Below, in pieces: positions 11,506 through 22,990 of a stretch of 64,000 bases of DNA. Position 1 is the first letter of the stretch. The number at the start of each line of letters is the position of its first letter. A program made the translations under genes and the position numbers. Source of the DNA: Platynereis dumerilii (lineage: Eukaryota > Annelida > Polychaeta > Phyllodocida > Nereididae); NCBI GenBank assembly GCA_026936325.1, contig JAPTHN010000011.1, forward strand, positions 37,668,629 through 37,732,628, given 5' to 3'. Under the pieces are notes generated by a model. That model ran no database searches, was not told the DNA's origin, and was given only the letters and a program-made list of their open reading frames with translations.

Positions 11506-14500
11506 GTCGAATTATCATGTAAATTTTACAAAATTTATTTGCAATCTTTTTGTGTGGTGATCTCTTTTGACAGTACCTAAATTCTCACACTTGCAATTGG
11601 TGATTATACAGGCCTATTGCAAACACAAAATGTGAAATGATTTCTGAAAATGTTTTCACTTCATGGTATGTGAATTCATTGAATGTTTTGGGAGAGACTT
11701 TTGGTCTTGTGATCTTTTGAGTCTTGACTTTTCTGTCCGTCAGTGAATTCTTACTCATGGGGATTCGGAGATCTTTTGAGAATACAGTTCCAAATTGTGA
11801 CCGAGAATTTGTTGTCTCAATGGCACGTAAATTTCATGGAATTTATGTGGAACTATTTAGTTTTGTGATGTATTTTTTTATGTCTAAATTCTCACTGACA
11901 ATTGGTGATTATAAGCCATTATACAGACCTATTGCGAACGCAAAATTTGAAATGATAATTGAAAATGTTTTCATTCAGTCAATGGCATGTGAATTTCATA
12001 AATTTTTTTGGGAGGATCTTTTGGTTTTGTGATCTCAGGTATTTCTGTTCATTATTAAATACTGACTCTAGCAATTTTTGATCCAGTGACCTGTTGAAAA
12101 AACACAGTGCAAATGATGACCGAGAATATCTTGGCTCAATGGCATGTGAATTCCATGGATTTTGTTACAGTGCAGTGCAGTGATCTTTTTTTGACAGTAA
12201 ATTCTCACTCGTGCAGTTGGTAATACCGACTGAACCCAAAATTTGAAATTACGACTGAAAATGTCTTGACTCAATGGCATGTGAATTTCATTAAAGTTTT
12301 GGGAGAACCTTTTGATGTTGTGATCTTTTTACCGGTTTGTTGTTAAATTAAGACTCAAGATTGCAATTGATGACACAAACACCTATTGAGAACACACAGT
12401 TGGAAATGGTGACTGAGAATGTCTTGACTCTGGCATGTGAATTTCATGGAATTTGTTGAGGAATCTTTCAGTGTAGTGATCTGATTTTGTATGTCAGTAA
12501 ATGTTCACTTGCAATTGGCGATATATGGACCTATTGAGAACACACAGTTCCCAATGGTACTGAGAATATCTGACTCAATGGCATGCTCTTTCTTGGAAGA
12601 TTTTTTATTGTGGTGATCTTTTTTGACAGCACATTCTCACTCTTGCAGTTGGTAGGCCTAATATATGGACCTATTGTGGACACAAAATTTGAAATGACAA
12701 ATGAAAATGTCTTGACTCAATGGCATGTGAATTTCATTCAATATTTGGGAGAACCTTTTGGTGTTGTGATCTTTTGACTTTTATATTGTTCGGTCAGTTC
12801 TGACTCTTGCAACTGTGATCCAAAGACATTGAGAATGAACAGTGTCAAATAGAGACTGAGAATGCCTAGACTCAATGGCATGTCAATTTTATTGAATTTG
12901 TTACAGACCCTCTTGGTAAGCATGGTGATCATATTTTTGCCTGTCAGTAAATTTTCATTACAATTGGCAATCCAGCGACCTAAGGAGAACACACAGTTCC
13001 AAATGGTGACTGAGAATTGAGAATATCTTGTCTCATTAGTATGTAAATTTCCCAGAATTTATTGGCAACATTTTTAGTGTGGTGATCTTTTTTGACAGTA
13101 AATTCTCACACTTGCTATTGGTGACTATACAGACCAATTAAGAACACAAAATGTGAAATGATTACTGAAAATGTTTTCACTACATCATGAAGTTCATGGT
13201 ATGTGAATTCATTAAATGTTTTTGAGAGAACCTTTTGGTGTTGTGATCCTTTGAGTCTTGACTTTTCTGTCCGTCAGTGAATTCTCACTCTTGCAATTGG
13301 TGATTCAGAGATCTTTTGAGAACACAGTTCCAAATTGTGTACGAGAATTTGTTGTCTCAATGGCATGTACATTTCATGGAATTGATGTGGAACTATTTAG
13401 TTTGGTGATGTATTTTTGTATGTCTAAATTCTCACACTTACAATTGGTGATTATACAGACCTATTGCGAACACAAAATTTGAAATGATAACTGAAAATGT
13501 TTTCACTCATTCAATGGCATGTGAATTTCATTAAATTTTTTGGGAGGACCTTTTGGTTTTGTGATCTCGGGTATTTCTGTTTATTATTAAATACTGACTC
13601 TAGCAATTTTTGATCCAATGACCTGTTAATTGAAAAAACATCGCATGTGAATTTCATGGAATTTGACAGTAAATTCTCACTGTTGCAGTTGGTAATATAC
13701 TGACTGAACTGAAAATGTCTTGACTCAATGGCATGTGAATTTCATTAAATTTTTGGGAGAACCTTTTGATGTTGTGATCTCTTAACTTACCTGTTTGTCG
13801 GTAAATTCAGACTCAGGATTGCAATTGATGACGCAAACACCTATTGAGAACACACTGTGCCAAATCATTGGCAAATGGTGACTGAAAATGTCTTGACTCA
13901 ATGGCATGTGAATTTCATTAAAATTTTGGGAGAACCTTGTGGTTTTGTGATCTTCGGTATTTCTTTTTATTGGTAAATAATGACTTGCAATTTTTGTTCC
14001 AGTGACCTGTTGAGAACATAGTTCCAAATGGTGACTGAGAATGTCTTGACTCAATGGCGTGTGAATTTCATGGAATTTGTTAAAGAATCTTTCAGTGTGG
14101 TGATCTGATTTTGTTTGTCAGTAAATATTAACCTGCAATTGGCGATATACGGATCTATTGAGAACACACAGTTCCCAATGTTAATGAGAATTTCTTGACT
14201 CAATGGCATGCTCATTGTTGGAAGTTTTTTAATGGTGGTGATCTTTTTTGACAGTACATTCTCGCTCTTGCAGTTAGTAATACAGACCTATTGTGAACTC
14301 AAGATTTGAAATAGGGAATGAAATGTTCTGACTCCATGGCATGTGAATTTCATTAAATGTTTTCGGAGAGCCTTTTGGTGTTGTGATCTTTTGACTTTTC
14401 TGTTTGTTGGTGACTTCTCAGTCTTGCAATTGGTGATCCAGAGATCTTTTGAGAATTAACACAGTTCCAAATGGTGACCGAGAACTTGTTGTCTCAATGG

Positions 14501-16130
14501 CACGGGAATTTCATGAAATTTATTGGGAACTGTATAGTTTGGTGATGTATTTTTGCATGTCTACATTCTCACACTTGCAATTGGTGATTATATAGACCTG
14601 TTGCGAACACTGTTCGGAACACAAAATTTGAAATGATAACTGAAAATGTTTTCACTCAATGGCATGTGAATTTCATTAAATATTTTTGGAGAACCTTTTG
14701 GAATTGTGGTCTTGTGTATTTCTGTTTATAGGTAAAATACTGACTCATGCAATTTTTGATCCAGCGACCTGTTGAGAACACAGTTCCAAATGGTGACCGA
14801 GAATGTCTTGACTCAATGAAATGTGAATTTCATGGAATTTGTTACAGAACTGAGCACAAAATTTGAAATGATGACTGAAAATGTCTTGACCCAATGGCAT
14901 GTGAATTTCATTAAATTTTTTGGGGAGAATCTTTTGGTGTTGTGATCTCTTAACTTACCTGTTTGTCGGTAAATTCAGACTCAGGATTGCAATTGATGAC
15001 ACAGACACCTATTGAGAAAACACTCTTCCAAATGGTGACCGAGAATGTCCTGACCTAATGGCATGTAAAATTCATGGAATTTGTTAAAGAACCTTTTAGT
15101 GTGGTGATCTTTTTTTGTATTTTAGTAAATTTTCATTTGTATTGGTAATATATACAGACCTATTGAGAACACACAGTTCCCAATGGTACTGAGAATATCT
15201 TGACTCAATGGCATGCCCTTTCTTGGAAGTTTTTTAGCGTGGTGATCTTTTTTGACAGTACATTCTCGCTCTTGCAGTTAGTAATACAGACCTATTGCAA
15301 CACAAAAATTTGAATGACAAATGAAAATGTCTTGACTCAATGGCATGTGAATTTCATTCAATTTTTGGGAGAACCTTTTGGTGTTAATAGTGATCTTTTG
15401 ACTTTTCTGTTTACAGTAAATTCTCTCTTGCAATTGGTGATTATAATGCAAACAGACATTAGAAATGTCTCGACTCAATGCCATGTGAATTTTGTTGAAC
15501 TGCACATTTGAAAGGTTTCACATAGACAACTGAACCATGGCATAGATTCTAATGGTGACTGAGAATATCTCAATGACATATAAATTTCATGGAATTTTTC
15601 AGTTAATGATTTTGTTGAATCAGACAATTTCAAATGATAATTAAAAAAGTCTTGACTCAATGACATATGAATCATGGAATTTGTCAGAGAACCTTTTAGT
15701 GTGGTGTTCCGTTCTGTTTTTTGTGTGTGTAAAATTTCAGTTGCAGTTGCTGATATAGAGAGGTGTCAGACCTATTGAGAATACAGATTTTTTTAAAAGA
15801 ACACTTTAGAATTTCTTTAATTCATTAAATTTGTGGGAGTTTTTCATCAAAATTCTCACTCTTGCAAGTAGTAATGCAGAGACCTGTTGAGAACACAAGA
15901 GTTCCAAATAATGACTGAGAATGTCTTGTTTCAATGGCATGTAAATTGCATTTTTGTCTGGTGATTTTTTTTTATTTCAGTAAATTCTCTCTCTTGCAAC
16001 TGGTGACATACAGAACTATTGAGAACAGACAAAATGTCTAGTGATAACTTAAAATGTCTTGACTCAATGGTATGTATATTTCGCTAAATTTTAGGGAGAA
16101 CCCTTTAGTGTTGTGATCCTCTGATTTTCC
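11505..16130 (+). repeat. Satellite array 1, block 2
   Basis: The longest block of the 150-bp satellite, about 30 diverged units. The landmark GACTCAATGGCATGTGAATT recurs every 140-160 bp, followed by TTGGTGATCCAGAGACC-like and TTGAGAACACACAGTTCC-like segments. Higher-order similarity is visible: the stretch around 11630-12050 resembles 13150-13620, and 12230-12330 resembles 13700-13810, so multi-unit blocks have been duplicated. Open frames here are by-products of the repeat and are not genes. Confidence 0.85.
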
Positions 16131-17485
16131 TGTTTTTTGAAAATTCTCTCTATACAAGTGAAGTAACGATGTGGAAAACATGATGTTTCTCAGATGAATC
16201 TTTCTTATCAAGAACACGACCAGACAGAAGGTATCCCACCTTTGAATGCCCTCCCTCCTGAGCAGCAACGTAAATCAAACCTTTCGCTACGTAATTATTT
16301 TGTTTAGAATCAAAAGTTGGGCCAAACAGCGTATGAGAAAGGTTATTTCCAAACTTTGCACTCAGATGGAAAACCAAGCGTAGGTCGCAACCTTAGTAAG
16401 AGGTTGGCAGATAGTTTGTTTTATAGTTTGGCCTAACGTTCGAGTCACACATAAGTCATACCTTTGCATGGTTGAGAGGTTGGAAGAATATTTGGTTGTA
16501 ACGTTTGGCTAGACGTGTTAGTCATACGTAAGTCATACCTTTGGTTGAGAGGTTTGAAGAACGTTTGACCATTGTCAAAAAGTCATTTGAGAGGTTTTTA
16601 CAGCCATAGACTATTACATATGACCATACCTTTGATTCACAGGTTTCTTAGCCGATGCCCAGGCCCTTAGCAATACAAGATATGTGAAGTAACTTACTTG
16701 CATAGGCGGATATATGTTCACCACCAAGAGTCCACCAGGTGGATTTATCAATGGAAATAAGGAAACATGTGTGAAGACACATCATCAAAGTTTGTGCACT
16801 TTTGGGGAAACCCTGGGCTAAATTTAGACATGTTGGGGAAATGTCAGTGTGACCTTGCTGCAGCTGAGATTCCCAGAAAAGGCTACAACTACATTGTGGC
16901 TCTTTTCAATTCATGGAGCAGAGATCTTTTAGAGCTGCCAATAGCACAGATCATCTGTCAGATGGTTAAATAAATATAATAGACAGACAGAAGATCTGTA
17001 GATGTATATATAGGTAGAAAGGCTATGAAAGAGATCAGACATGAAGGAACTTGCAGCATTGAGTTGAAGTTGTGAATGGAATTCTCATAAACTCCTTAAC
17101 AAAATTAATTTCTTTTAAAAATCCCATTATCTAGCAAAACAAATTATAACTACAAATATCGGCTATATTTTTTTCCGAAAAAATTTTTTTATTAATGTTT
17201 GGTCCAATGTGAATTGGACGTTTAATGCTTCCTTAGACCAACGTTCCTCAAAGGAAATTGTCCACAAGGGCTGCTGTGGGGCCCTTCCCACGAATCACCC
17301 AATCTTGTCATCATCTGATACTGTATGAGCCAGTTCCAGGCCTCTGATGTATGATAATCGTTTGACATAAGTAGTTCCCCATACGGGTAGATATCTTTGG
17401 TATGATGAGAATTACCGGTATTGATTTCCCTTTTGTGAATACAATATTCATAGTCACAGTTTCCATATCGACCATGGCGAAATTT
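16131..17485. other. No gene recognised
   Basis: After the satellite fades there is a small minus-strand frame (16377-16150) with no reliable homology. At about 16440-16600 there is a short diverged tandem repeat built on GTCATACCTTTGGTTGAGAG. The remainder is AT-rich with no signal I can name. Confidence 0.4.
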
Positions 17486-17489
17486 TGCA

Positions 17490-18130
17490 ACATTGATAGA
17501 TTCTCTTCCTGTTTTCTTTAGACGAATTGAATGAGCTAAAGTTATGAATGGTCTTTAGAAGCCGTCATCAAAGAGAATATTCGCATCTGCAGAAAGACTC
17601 CTCTCCTGTTAAAACACTGGTGCTATACTGCGGTTTTCAGTAAAACATGCGATTGAGATTTTGACAACTGATGAACTAGCGGTGTCATTTGTGAGAGCGA
17701 AGCCAGAGATTAGACGGCTTGCGTCTCCTTCCAGCAGTGACCTGAGATAATTATACTTCTGTGCATCTGTCAGTGTGGAGTATGAATGAATTGTGGTGTC
17801 AAATGAGTCCCAAAACATTTTAAATCTCAAGAGCTCACCTCTGAATGACAGAAGACAAAGCTTTGGCAACTTGTGTTGATAGAAATTTGTGTTAGTAGCG
17901 GAAGTCGTATCACTGTCGCTGCTTTTGTTGGGAGTATTGAATTCAGAATTCTCCAGCCGACTGATTCAAACTTGAGTTGACAGTCACACAGTGTTGTCAT
18001 CTGTGATTCTATCTTTGAGATATCAATGTCTAAATTGAAATTATCTTCTTCCGTTTCCAAAATTTGTCTTTCCAATGGACCCGCCTCACATATTTCAAGT
18101 ATTTTACAGTCCAAATTTTCGATCTGGGGC
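17490..18130 (-). mobile_element. BEL/Pao LTR-retrotransposon fossil, gag fragment
   Basis: Minus-strand peptides resemble the N-terminal gag region typical of BEL/Pao elements: an acidic helical leader, then the signature LLRFKMFWDSFDTTIHS, QKYNYLRSLLEGDASRLISG. Only the first part of gag is recognisable; no protease, RT or integrase follows nearby and no LTR pair is seen in this window. It is a broken, old fragment with more than one break. Confidence 0.7.
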
Positions 18131-18820
18131 CTTTTTTAAGAATGTTTTAGAATAGCTTTAGTTCTGTCTTTGGTTCATCATCGTCATTAGTAATCCTGTT
18201 TATAGCTTTAGTGCTAGTACCTCTGCGCCCAGATCTTGTGGCCTTCAAATTTTCCGTTATTCTCTGTCTGTAGGTATACTGTCGCTATAGCTGTTTTTGT
18301 TTGTTTGTTTTTCTGTCAGTTTTCCTGTCACTGAACAGCTGAATAGACGAATCTGCTCTTTAGTTGATTTTTCTGCAATGTCTGTGTGCTTTCTTCTACT
18401 TCTCGTAATCTCGTTGTGTTTCTCTGGTTGGTTTTGTCACGACAACAATCTTATAACTTTCTACCTTGTCGCTTTGTGGCTGAACCACCCGATGGGTTTA
18501 AAGGTTGCTTACTGCCAGTACTGGAGCTTGAATGTGTATTTGAACCAGAACTTGGTGTCAAGTGCTGAGGATTTGTCTGCTTCCAAAATATTTGTTCACA
18601 GGATGCCACTCGACGGGCTAGGAGAATCCTCTAATCTTGCCAAGTGGAGAATCACCTACAAAGAATTTGCACGATTCAATCAACCAACTTTAGAAATCAA
18701 TGCAGAAGAGAAATGGCACACACTTTAAGTCTGGTGGACACATGACATGTCTGTTTGGTGTTCTGAACTGCTTGCAGGTGTCCAGCAGATGATCTGAGTG
18801 AAACATGAAATGTTCTTTGT
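18131..18820. other. No firm gene; possible 5' flank of the BEL/Pao fossil
   Basis: A plus-strand frame of 143 codons (18297-18728) has no recognisable domain and a cysteine-rich, hydrophobic composition. The opposite strand reads as a Lys/Arg/Gln-rich low-complexity peptide. The stretch may be upstream sequence of the neighbouring fossil. I see no reliable gene. Confidence 0.3.
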
Positions 18821-18823
18821 CCA

Positions 18824-18930
18824 TGATAAGCTGATCACTCAGCAGTCGTGGGTCAGCGAATCTTTGCCAGACTGTCTGGTGCAGGGTTAGGGTTGGGGTT
18901 ACGGTTAGGGTTGGGGTTAGGGTTAGGGTT
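18824..18930 (+). repeat. Short repeat ending in TTAGGG units, copy 1
   Basis: A segment of about 70 bp starting CCATGATAAGCTGATCACTC and ending CTGTCTGGTGCAG is followed by six or more GGGTTA/GGGGTT units. The same segment with the same telomere-like tail recurs in the same orientation at 22451-22546. The TTAGGG run is short and imperfect (TTGGGG and TTACGG variants), so this is an interspersed repeat tail and not a chromosome end. Confidence 0.75.
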
Positions 18931-19443
18931 TATTGAGTTAAGATTCTCAAAAAAGAAACTTATCTCAGCCCATCCCCCTAAAATCCCAACTTAACCATGC
19001 ACTGGCACTAGGGTGCATCAAATGCCCTCATGTCAGAAATCAGTTTTACTCTAGTTCTAAAATTGTTCTACCTCATGAAAAAGCACCCCAGTTAAAATTT
19101 CAGTATGATTGGACTTACATAAGGGGCGCCACCACCCCAGTGAATATTTGCTATAAATCTGTATTTGTAGCATTTTAGTGGTATTTTACACATTTAACAG
19201 ATGAACAATTGCCTGTCTTAATTAAACTATGGGTGTATTTTTTTTAAAGGAGGTGTGTTACTGACACATGAGCTGCTGTACAAATAAGTATTTCCAATAT
19301 AATTATGTGTCTTAAATCTTTTGCAACAGAAACTATAAAAATTAAACAAATTCGCAATTTATGGTATTTACAACGTATAAGCCTCAAACCTTTAATTTCC
19401 AATTAGTCAGAGCCCAAGCCATGATGATCATCAGCTGTACCCC

Positions 19444-20349
19444 ATTGTATCAACGCTTAACACGGGTTATCTTTACTGGGTTAAGAGATTTAACCCATGT
19501 TAGTGACTCACCGCGATGTATCAATAATTTCCCGGGTTAGTTTCCATGGATGATAACCAGAAAAGTTAACCCACCTTTTTCCTGTGTTAAAAGGTGTGTT
19601 AAGCCTCTTTCTTGACAGAAAATGGGACTGTAAATCCGTAATATTGACCAGAAAGCAAACAAAACACGCTGAAAACATGTAAATAGAACATTTGTTGACA
19701 ACTAGGTGACGTCACGGCCGTGACGTCATCTGATGACGTCATCTGATGACGTCACATGCTTGTCAGTTCATGAAGGCAGAAGAAATGGCTCGTCCGAGAA
19801 ATTGCTGCGGCACAAAATAATTGTTTAAAAATCCAATTTTGATGCAATCATTGTGAAATTTTTACACAGTGTTATCAACTATATTCTCCAGCTTCGTTGT
19901 GAAGCACGTGAAGATATCTCTGACAGATTTTTTTCGGCGGCTCTCTGAAGTTGGACATTAAAAAAACTGTTTTATCTCCGGTCAGAGGGTCGTGTAATAA
20001 AAACGGCTGAGTCGAATTTCATGCCGAGTTCAGCGAAGACGCAGCAGGTATCCAGCAAGATGCTGTAAAAATTTTAGATTTGTAAACTGAGTGAGTTATT
20101 CCATTTTTACTGCAATGGAAATGATTTTTACAAGGCCTTTTTTTTCCTGTGTCAAATGACGCTGTCATTTTCGGGAAACCCCCGGGAATCCCCGTCAAAA
20201 TTGGGTTAAATGTCCCTCACAACAATAAAAAGATAATCTTAACCACTTTTTTGTTGATACAACACAAGCTTACACAATTTTGTAAAACCGGTTAACTAAC
20301 ACAGAAAATCACTAACACAGGTTTGAGTTAACCCACTCGTTGATACAAT
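19444..20349. mobile_element. MITE with multiple subterminal GGGTTAA/TGTGTTAG motifs
   Basis: The ends ATTGTATCAACG and CGTTGATACAAT are perfect inverted repeats. Next to each end several copies of GGGTTAA, GTGTTAG and their complements occur in both orientations, as expected for transposase-binding arrays. Target duplication is unclear. The element is nested in the 3.3-kb element. It carries a cluster of TGACGTCA palindromes. No coding capacity. Confidence 0.65.
19707..19754. promoter_or_regulatory. Cluster of four perfect CRE palindromes (TGACGTCA)
   Basis: TGACGTCA occurs at 19707, 19721, 19734 and 19747, that is at 14-, 13- and 13-bp spacing. TGACGTCA is the consensus cAMP-response element bound by CREB/ATF bZIP dimers. 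It lies inside a MITE, far from any gene recognised here, so a regulatory role is only possible. It could equally be a hairpin-prone minisatellite. Confidence 0.5.
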
Positions 20350-22319
20350 CCGGTCTTGATATGGCAATAGCAATTAATTGGCTATTCGTTTGTTGCCATA
20401 GAATTCTAAGAATTGTGAATGGTATTCTGATATCGGGAGGTTTTGTTTCATAAAAATGAAATTGCTAGTCACTGACAAGGTCATGAATGATCCTGGTCTT
20501 TAAGTGACAGGAAATTGATGTAGAACTGGAAATGTGCAGTTTAAAAATCTTCAATTCAGATAACAGAAGATGTGTGATTGTTGGAAGCAGAAAATGGGTA
20601 CATGTATCGAGACATTCGTGTATTTTGTAATGAGGAAACTGAATCACTTTGCTGAAGTGCACATGTAAATGTGTTCCAGTGATGACGTTGCGAAACCTAC
20701 ATGCGCATAGAGGAAGAATTTTATTGAAAGAAGTTCCGACTTTCAAGTGACAATGTGGAATTAAGCCACAGATAAAGGGTTGAAGTTTCATTCTTGATAC
20801 TAGTCATGTTGCTCCAAAGTATGTTATATTAAGAATGTACTTTCAGTCGAGTAACACCAAATGTCTTATAATGTGTGTTTTACGATACACAAAAAACTTT
20901 ATAAAACTCTAACAATGCCTTTCTGCTGTCAACTTCAAGCGTGCTGGGAAATTGTTTTTTCCATACAATGCGTGGCATTTTGCATGTTATGATTGAGTAC
21001 GATGTAGGTATTAACATACGAAAAATTTAGATAAGATCTTGAAGCAGCGTCAGCACAGTGGTGACGTTACCATTGGCCTGCCTGGCTGCGCGTCAATGTG
21101 CGCTAACGACCACTTTGCATGAGTAGCGAGCCACCTTAAACTCCAACAATTTTAATTTATGATAGAAAACCATGTTTTTGTGTTTCCAATTGTTGTTTTG
21201 ATTGTAAATGTCACGAAAAGTGACGCCAGCTAGATTTACAGTGTGTGCATCATTCTCTGAACAATGATATTTTGATAATGAGAAATTCTATTGTTCAAGC
21301 TTCAGATTGGCCAGGTTGGTTCATTACGCTAGTTACCAGTACCAGAATTTGTTATGGCAATGCTGATATTTTCCATATATATATAGTTGGAAAGGAAGTG
21401 GAAGCTTTACAAAAGCAACATTTATATTTTATATAATATATTTATACTAGATTTACCCATGATTTGGTGCAGGACTATAATGGGGAATAATTAACCCCCC
21501 CCCCTCTACCTGCATGGGTATCTGGCCCGGTGTTGCATGCTGACAATTTGAAATAGTAGGTGAGAGTGAAGTGTGTGATGATGTTTTTGGCGGGAAGGCA
21601 GATGGTGGCGCCAGTGCTAAACGTGAGCAATAGCGGAACTACGATGGAGATTCATGCGCTCCTGGTGGGGAAAAACAGTAGAGGCAGAAAGCGTAAATGA
21701 GGGAGCTGTTTCACTGTTATTTGCTGTTATCAGAAGGACAGGATAGATCAATAACATCAGGTGGACAGTGTAGGTGAGTGGCATTGCTGGGAGAGGAGTT
21801 TTTAGGTGTTGCAGGTGTGAGCATGGCAGCCATGATTTGTGCATCTTATACCCGGCAGGGATATGTACCTGCATAATGCTTCAAGGAAGAAGTACTTGGC
21901 TTTTGTTACTTGGCAAGCATTTTTCTTGGGACAAAAATTACTTCTGCCAGGTCTCCGAGCATATTTTTTGCTTATTTGTTACAAAAATATAGTTTTTTTG
22001 CAATATCTTGAAAAATAATATATTTAGGTCTAATATATGTATTTAAGTTGAATCTAAACTTGGGTACTGCAGAAATAGTGGTACCAAGATTAGGTCTCTA
22101 GCTCTATTAGTTGCTGAGATATGACGTTTTTTGTCCATTTTCTGAATATTTCGTAATACAGACTTTCAAAGCCATGGTGGCACCCCTAAGCCTTCTTACA
22201 TGTCAATGAAATTTTGCAGAAAATGTTTATTCCCATAGTAGAACAAATTTGAATCTAGAGTAAATTGATCGGATCACTTTAAAAAAATCATGGGGCATTT
22301 GATGCACCCTAACTGGCAC

Positions 22320-22450
22320 AGGCAAATGGAAAATGTGGCTGGATAGCCTATTTAGATCCGCCTACAACTATTTGTAGGCAAAAAGTAGTTATATAATGAG
22401 GCATGGTGGCCTCCAGGCCCCATACATGTAGGGACTTATTTGAGCAATGA
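22320..22450. other. Short spacer, no gene
   Basis: Unique-looking sequence between the 3.3-kb element and the second TTAGGG-tailed repeat. No frame, motif or terminal repeat was recognised. Confidence 0.4.
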
Positions 22451-22546
22451 CCATGATAAGCTGATCACTCAGCAGTCGTGGGTCAGCGAATCTTTGCCAG
22501 ACTGTCTGGTGCAGGGTTAGGGTTGGGGTTAGGGTTAGGGTTAGGG
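22451..22546 (+). repeat. Short repeat ending in TTAGGG units, copy 2
   Basis: Nearly identical to 18824-18930, including the CAGGGTTAGGGTTGGGGTT tail. Here the TTAGGG run joins directly to an end fragment of the TA-flanked element whose full copy is at 50919-51733. Confidence 0.75.
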
Positions 22547-22651
22547 TAGTTAATTTACATATATTGCAATGCTAGAATAGAGTCATCTCTGACATCACAG
22601 TTCAACAGCACAGAAAAGAACTTGAGATTCCACGTAAGTATGACAAGGACT
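22547..22651 (+). mobile_element. End fragment of the CAGTCCTTG mariner-like MITE
   Basis: About 105 bp almost identical to the right end of the element at 50919-51733, terminating in GTATGACAAGGACTG followed by TA. The rest of the element is missing; its inner break joins TTAGGG repeats. This is a deletion or recombination remnant. Confidence 0.8.
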
Positions 22652-22845
22652 GTAAATTAAATTCTATTAATATTTACAAACTTTTATTGAATCATGTTTA
22701 ATTTTCAGTAAGATTGTTAACTTTGTGTAATATTTGTATTCCATAGGCCTGCAGTTGTCCCAGAAAGTGTCTGAACCCTCAGTTCTGCCACTATCACGAA
22801 AAAAGAATTATCTGAAGATTTTTTTTCTGTAATATTATATTATTA

Positions 22846-22990
22846 GGGGAGACCTGGGTAAGTTTTGCTATGGAGTAAGTTGTGCCATCCACTGTTTGGG
22901 TGAAGAACTTGGTAAAGAAGGCAATGCCACCCATGTATACACGTTTGGTCAACATTATTAGGCACCAAGAAAAAGACTGCCAAATATAGT
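22846..22990. mobile_element. Truncated copy of the GGGGAGACC TA-element
   Basis: Starts TTAGGGGAGACC and then matches the first about 145 bp of the element at 36878-37726 (AAGTTGTGCCA motifs, then AAAGAAGGCAATGCCACC and TCACCAAGAAAAA-like segments). Similarity ends near 22990, so only one end is kept. Confidence 0.75.

Larger units (their letters stand above)
19009..22311. mobile_element. 3.3-kb hAT-like element with 8-bp target duplication
   Basis: Ends are inverted repeats TAGGGTGCATCAAATGCCC and GGGGCATTTGATGCACCCTA, and the flanks are a perfect 8-bp duplication ACTGGCAC (19001-19008 and 22312-22319). Weaker inverted similarity continues for roughly 130 bp inward (the GGCGCCACCACC region against GTGGCACCCC). 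No transposase is recognisable inside; it holds another MITE (19444-20349). The duplication length suggests hAT, although the long diverged inverted arms are less typical. Confidence 0.75.

Noticed and set aside
12000-16000. CRISPR-like array
   Set aside because: Repeats are about 150 bp, diverged throughout, with no short identical repeats separated by unique spacers; this is an animal satellite.
16150-16377. Ankyrin-like repeat on the minus strand (YVAAQEGGHSKVGYLLS)
   Set aside because: Only one partial, poorly spaced match to the ankyrin consensus, no neighbouring repeats.
18297-18728. A 143-codon cysteine-rich secreted protein
   Set aside because: No recognisable domain, no splice or poly(A) support, next to a BEL/Pao fossil; likely random frame.
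18890-18930. True telomere
   Set aside because: The run is short, has variant units and is surrounded by unique and repeated interstitial DNA on both sides.
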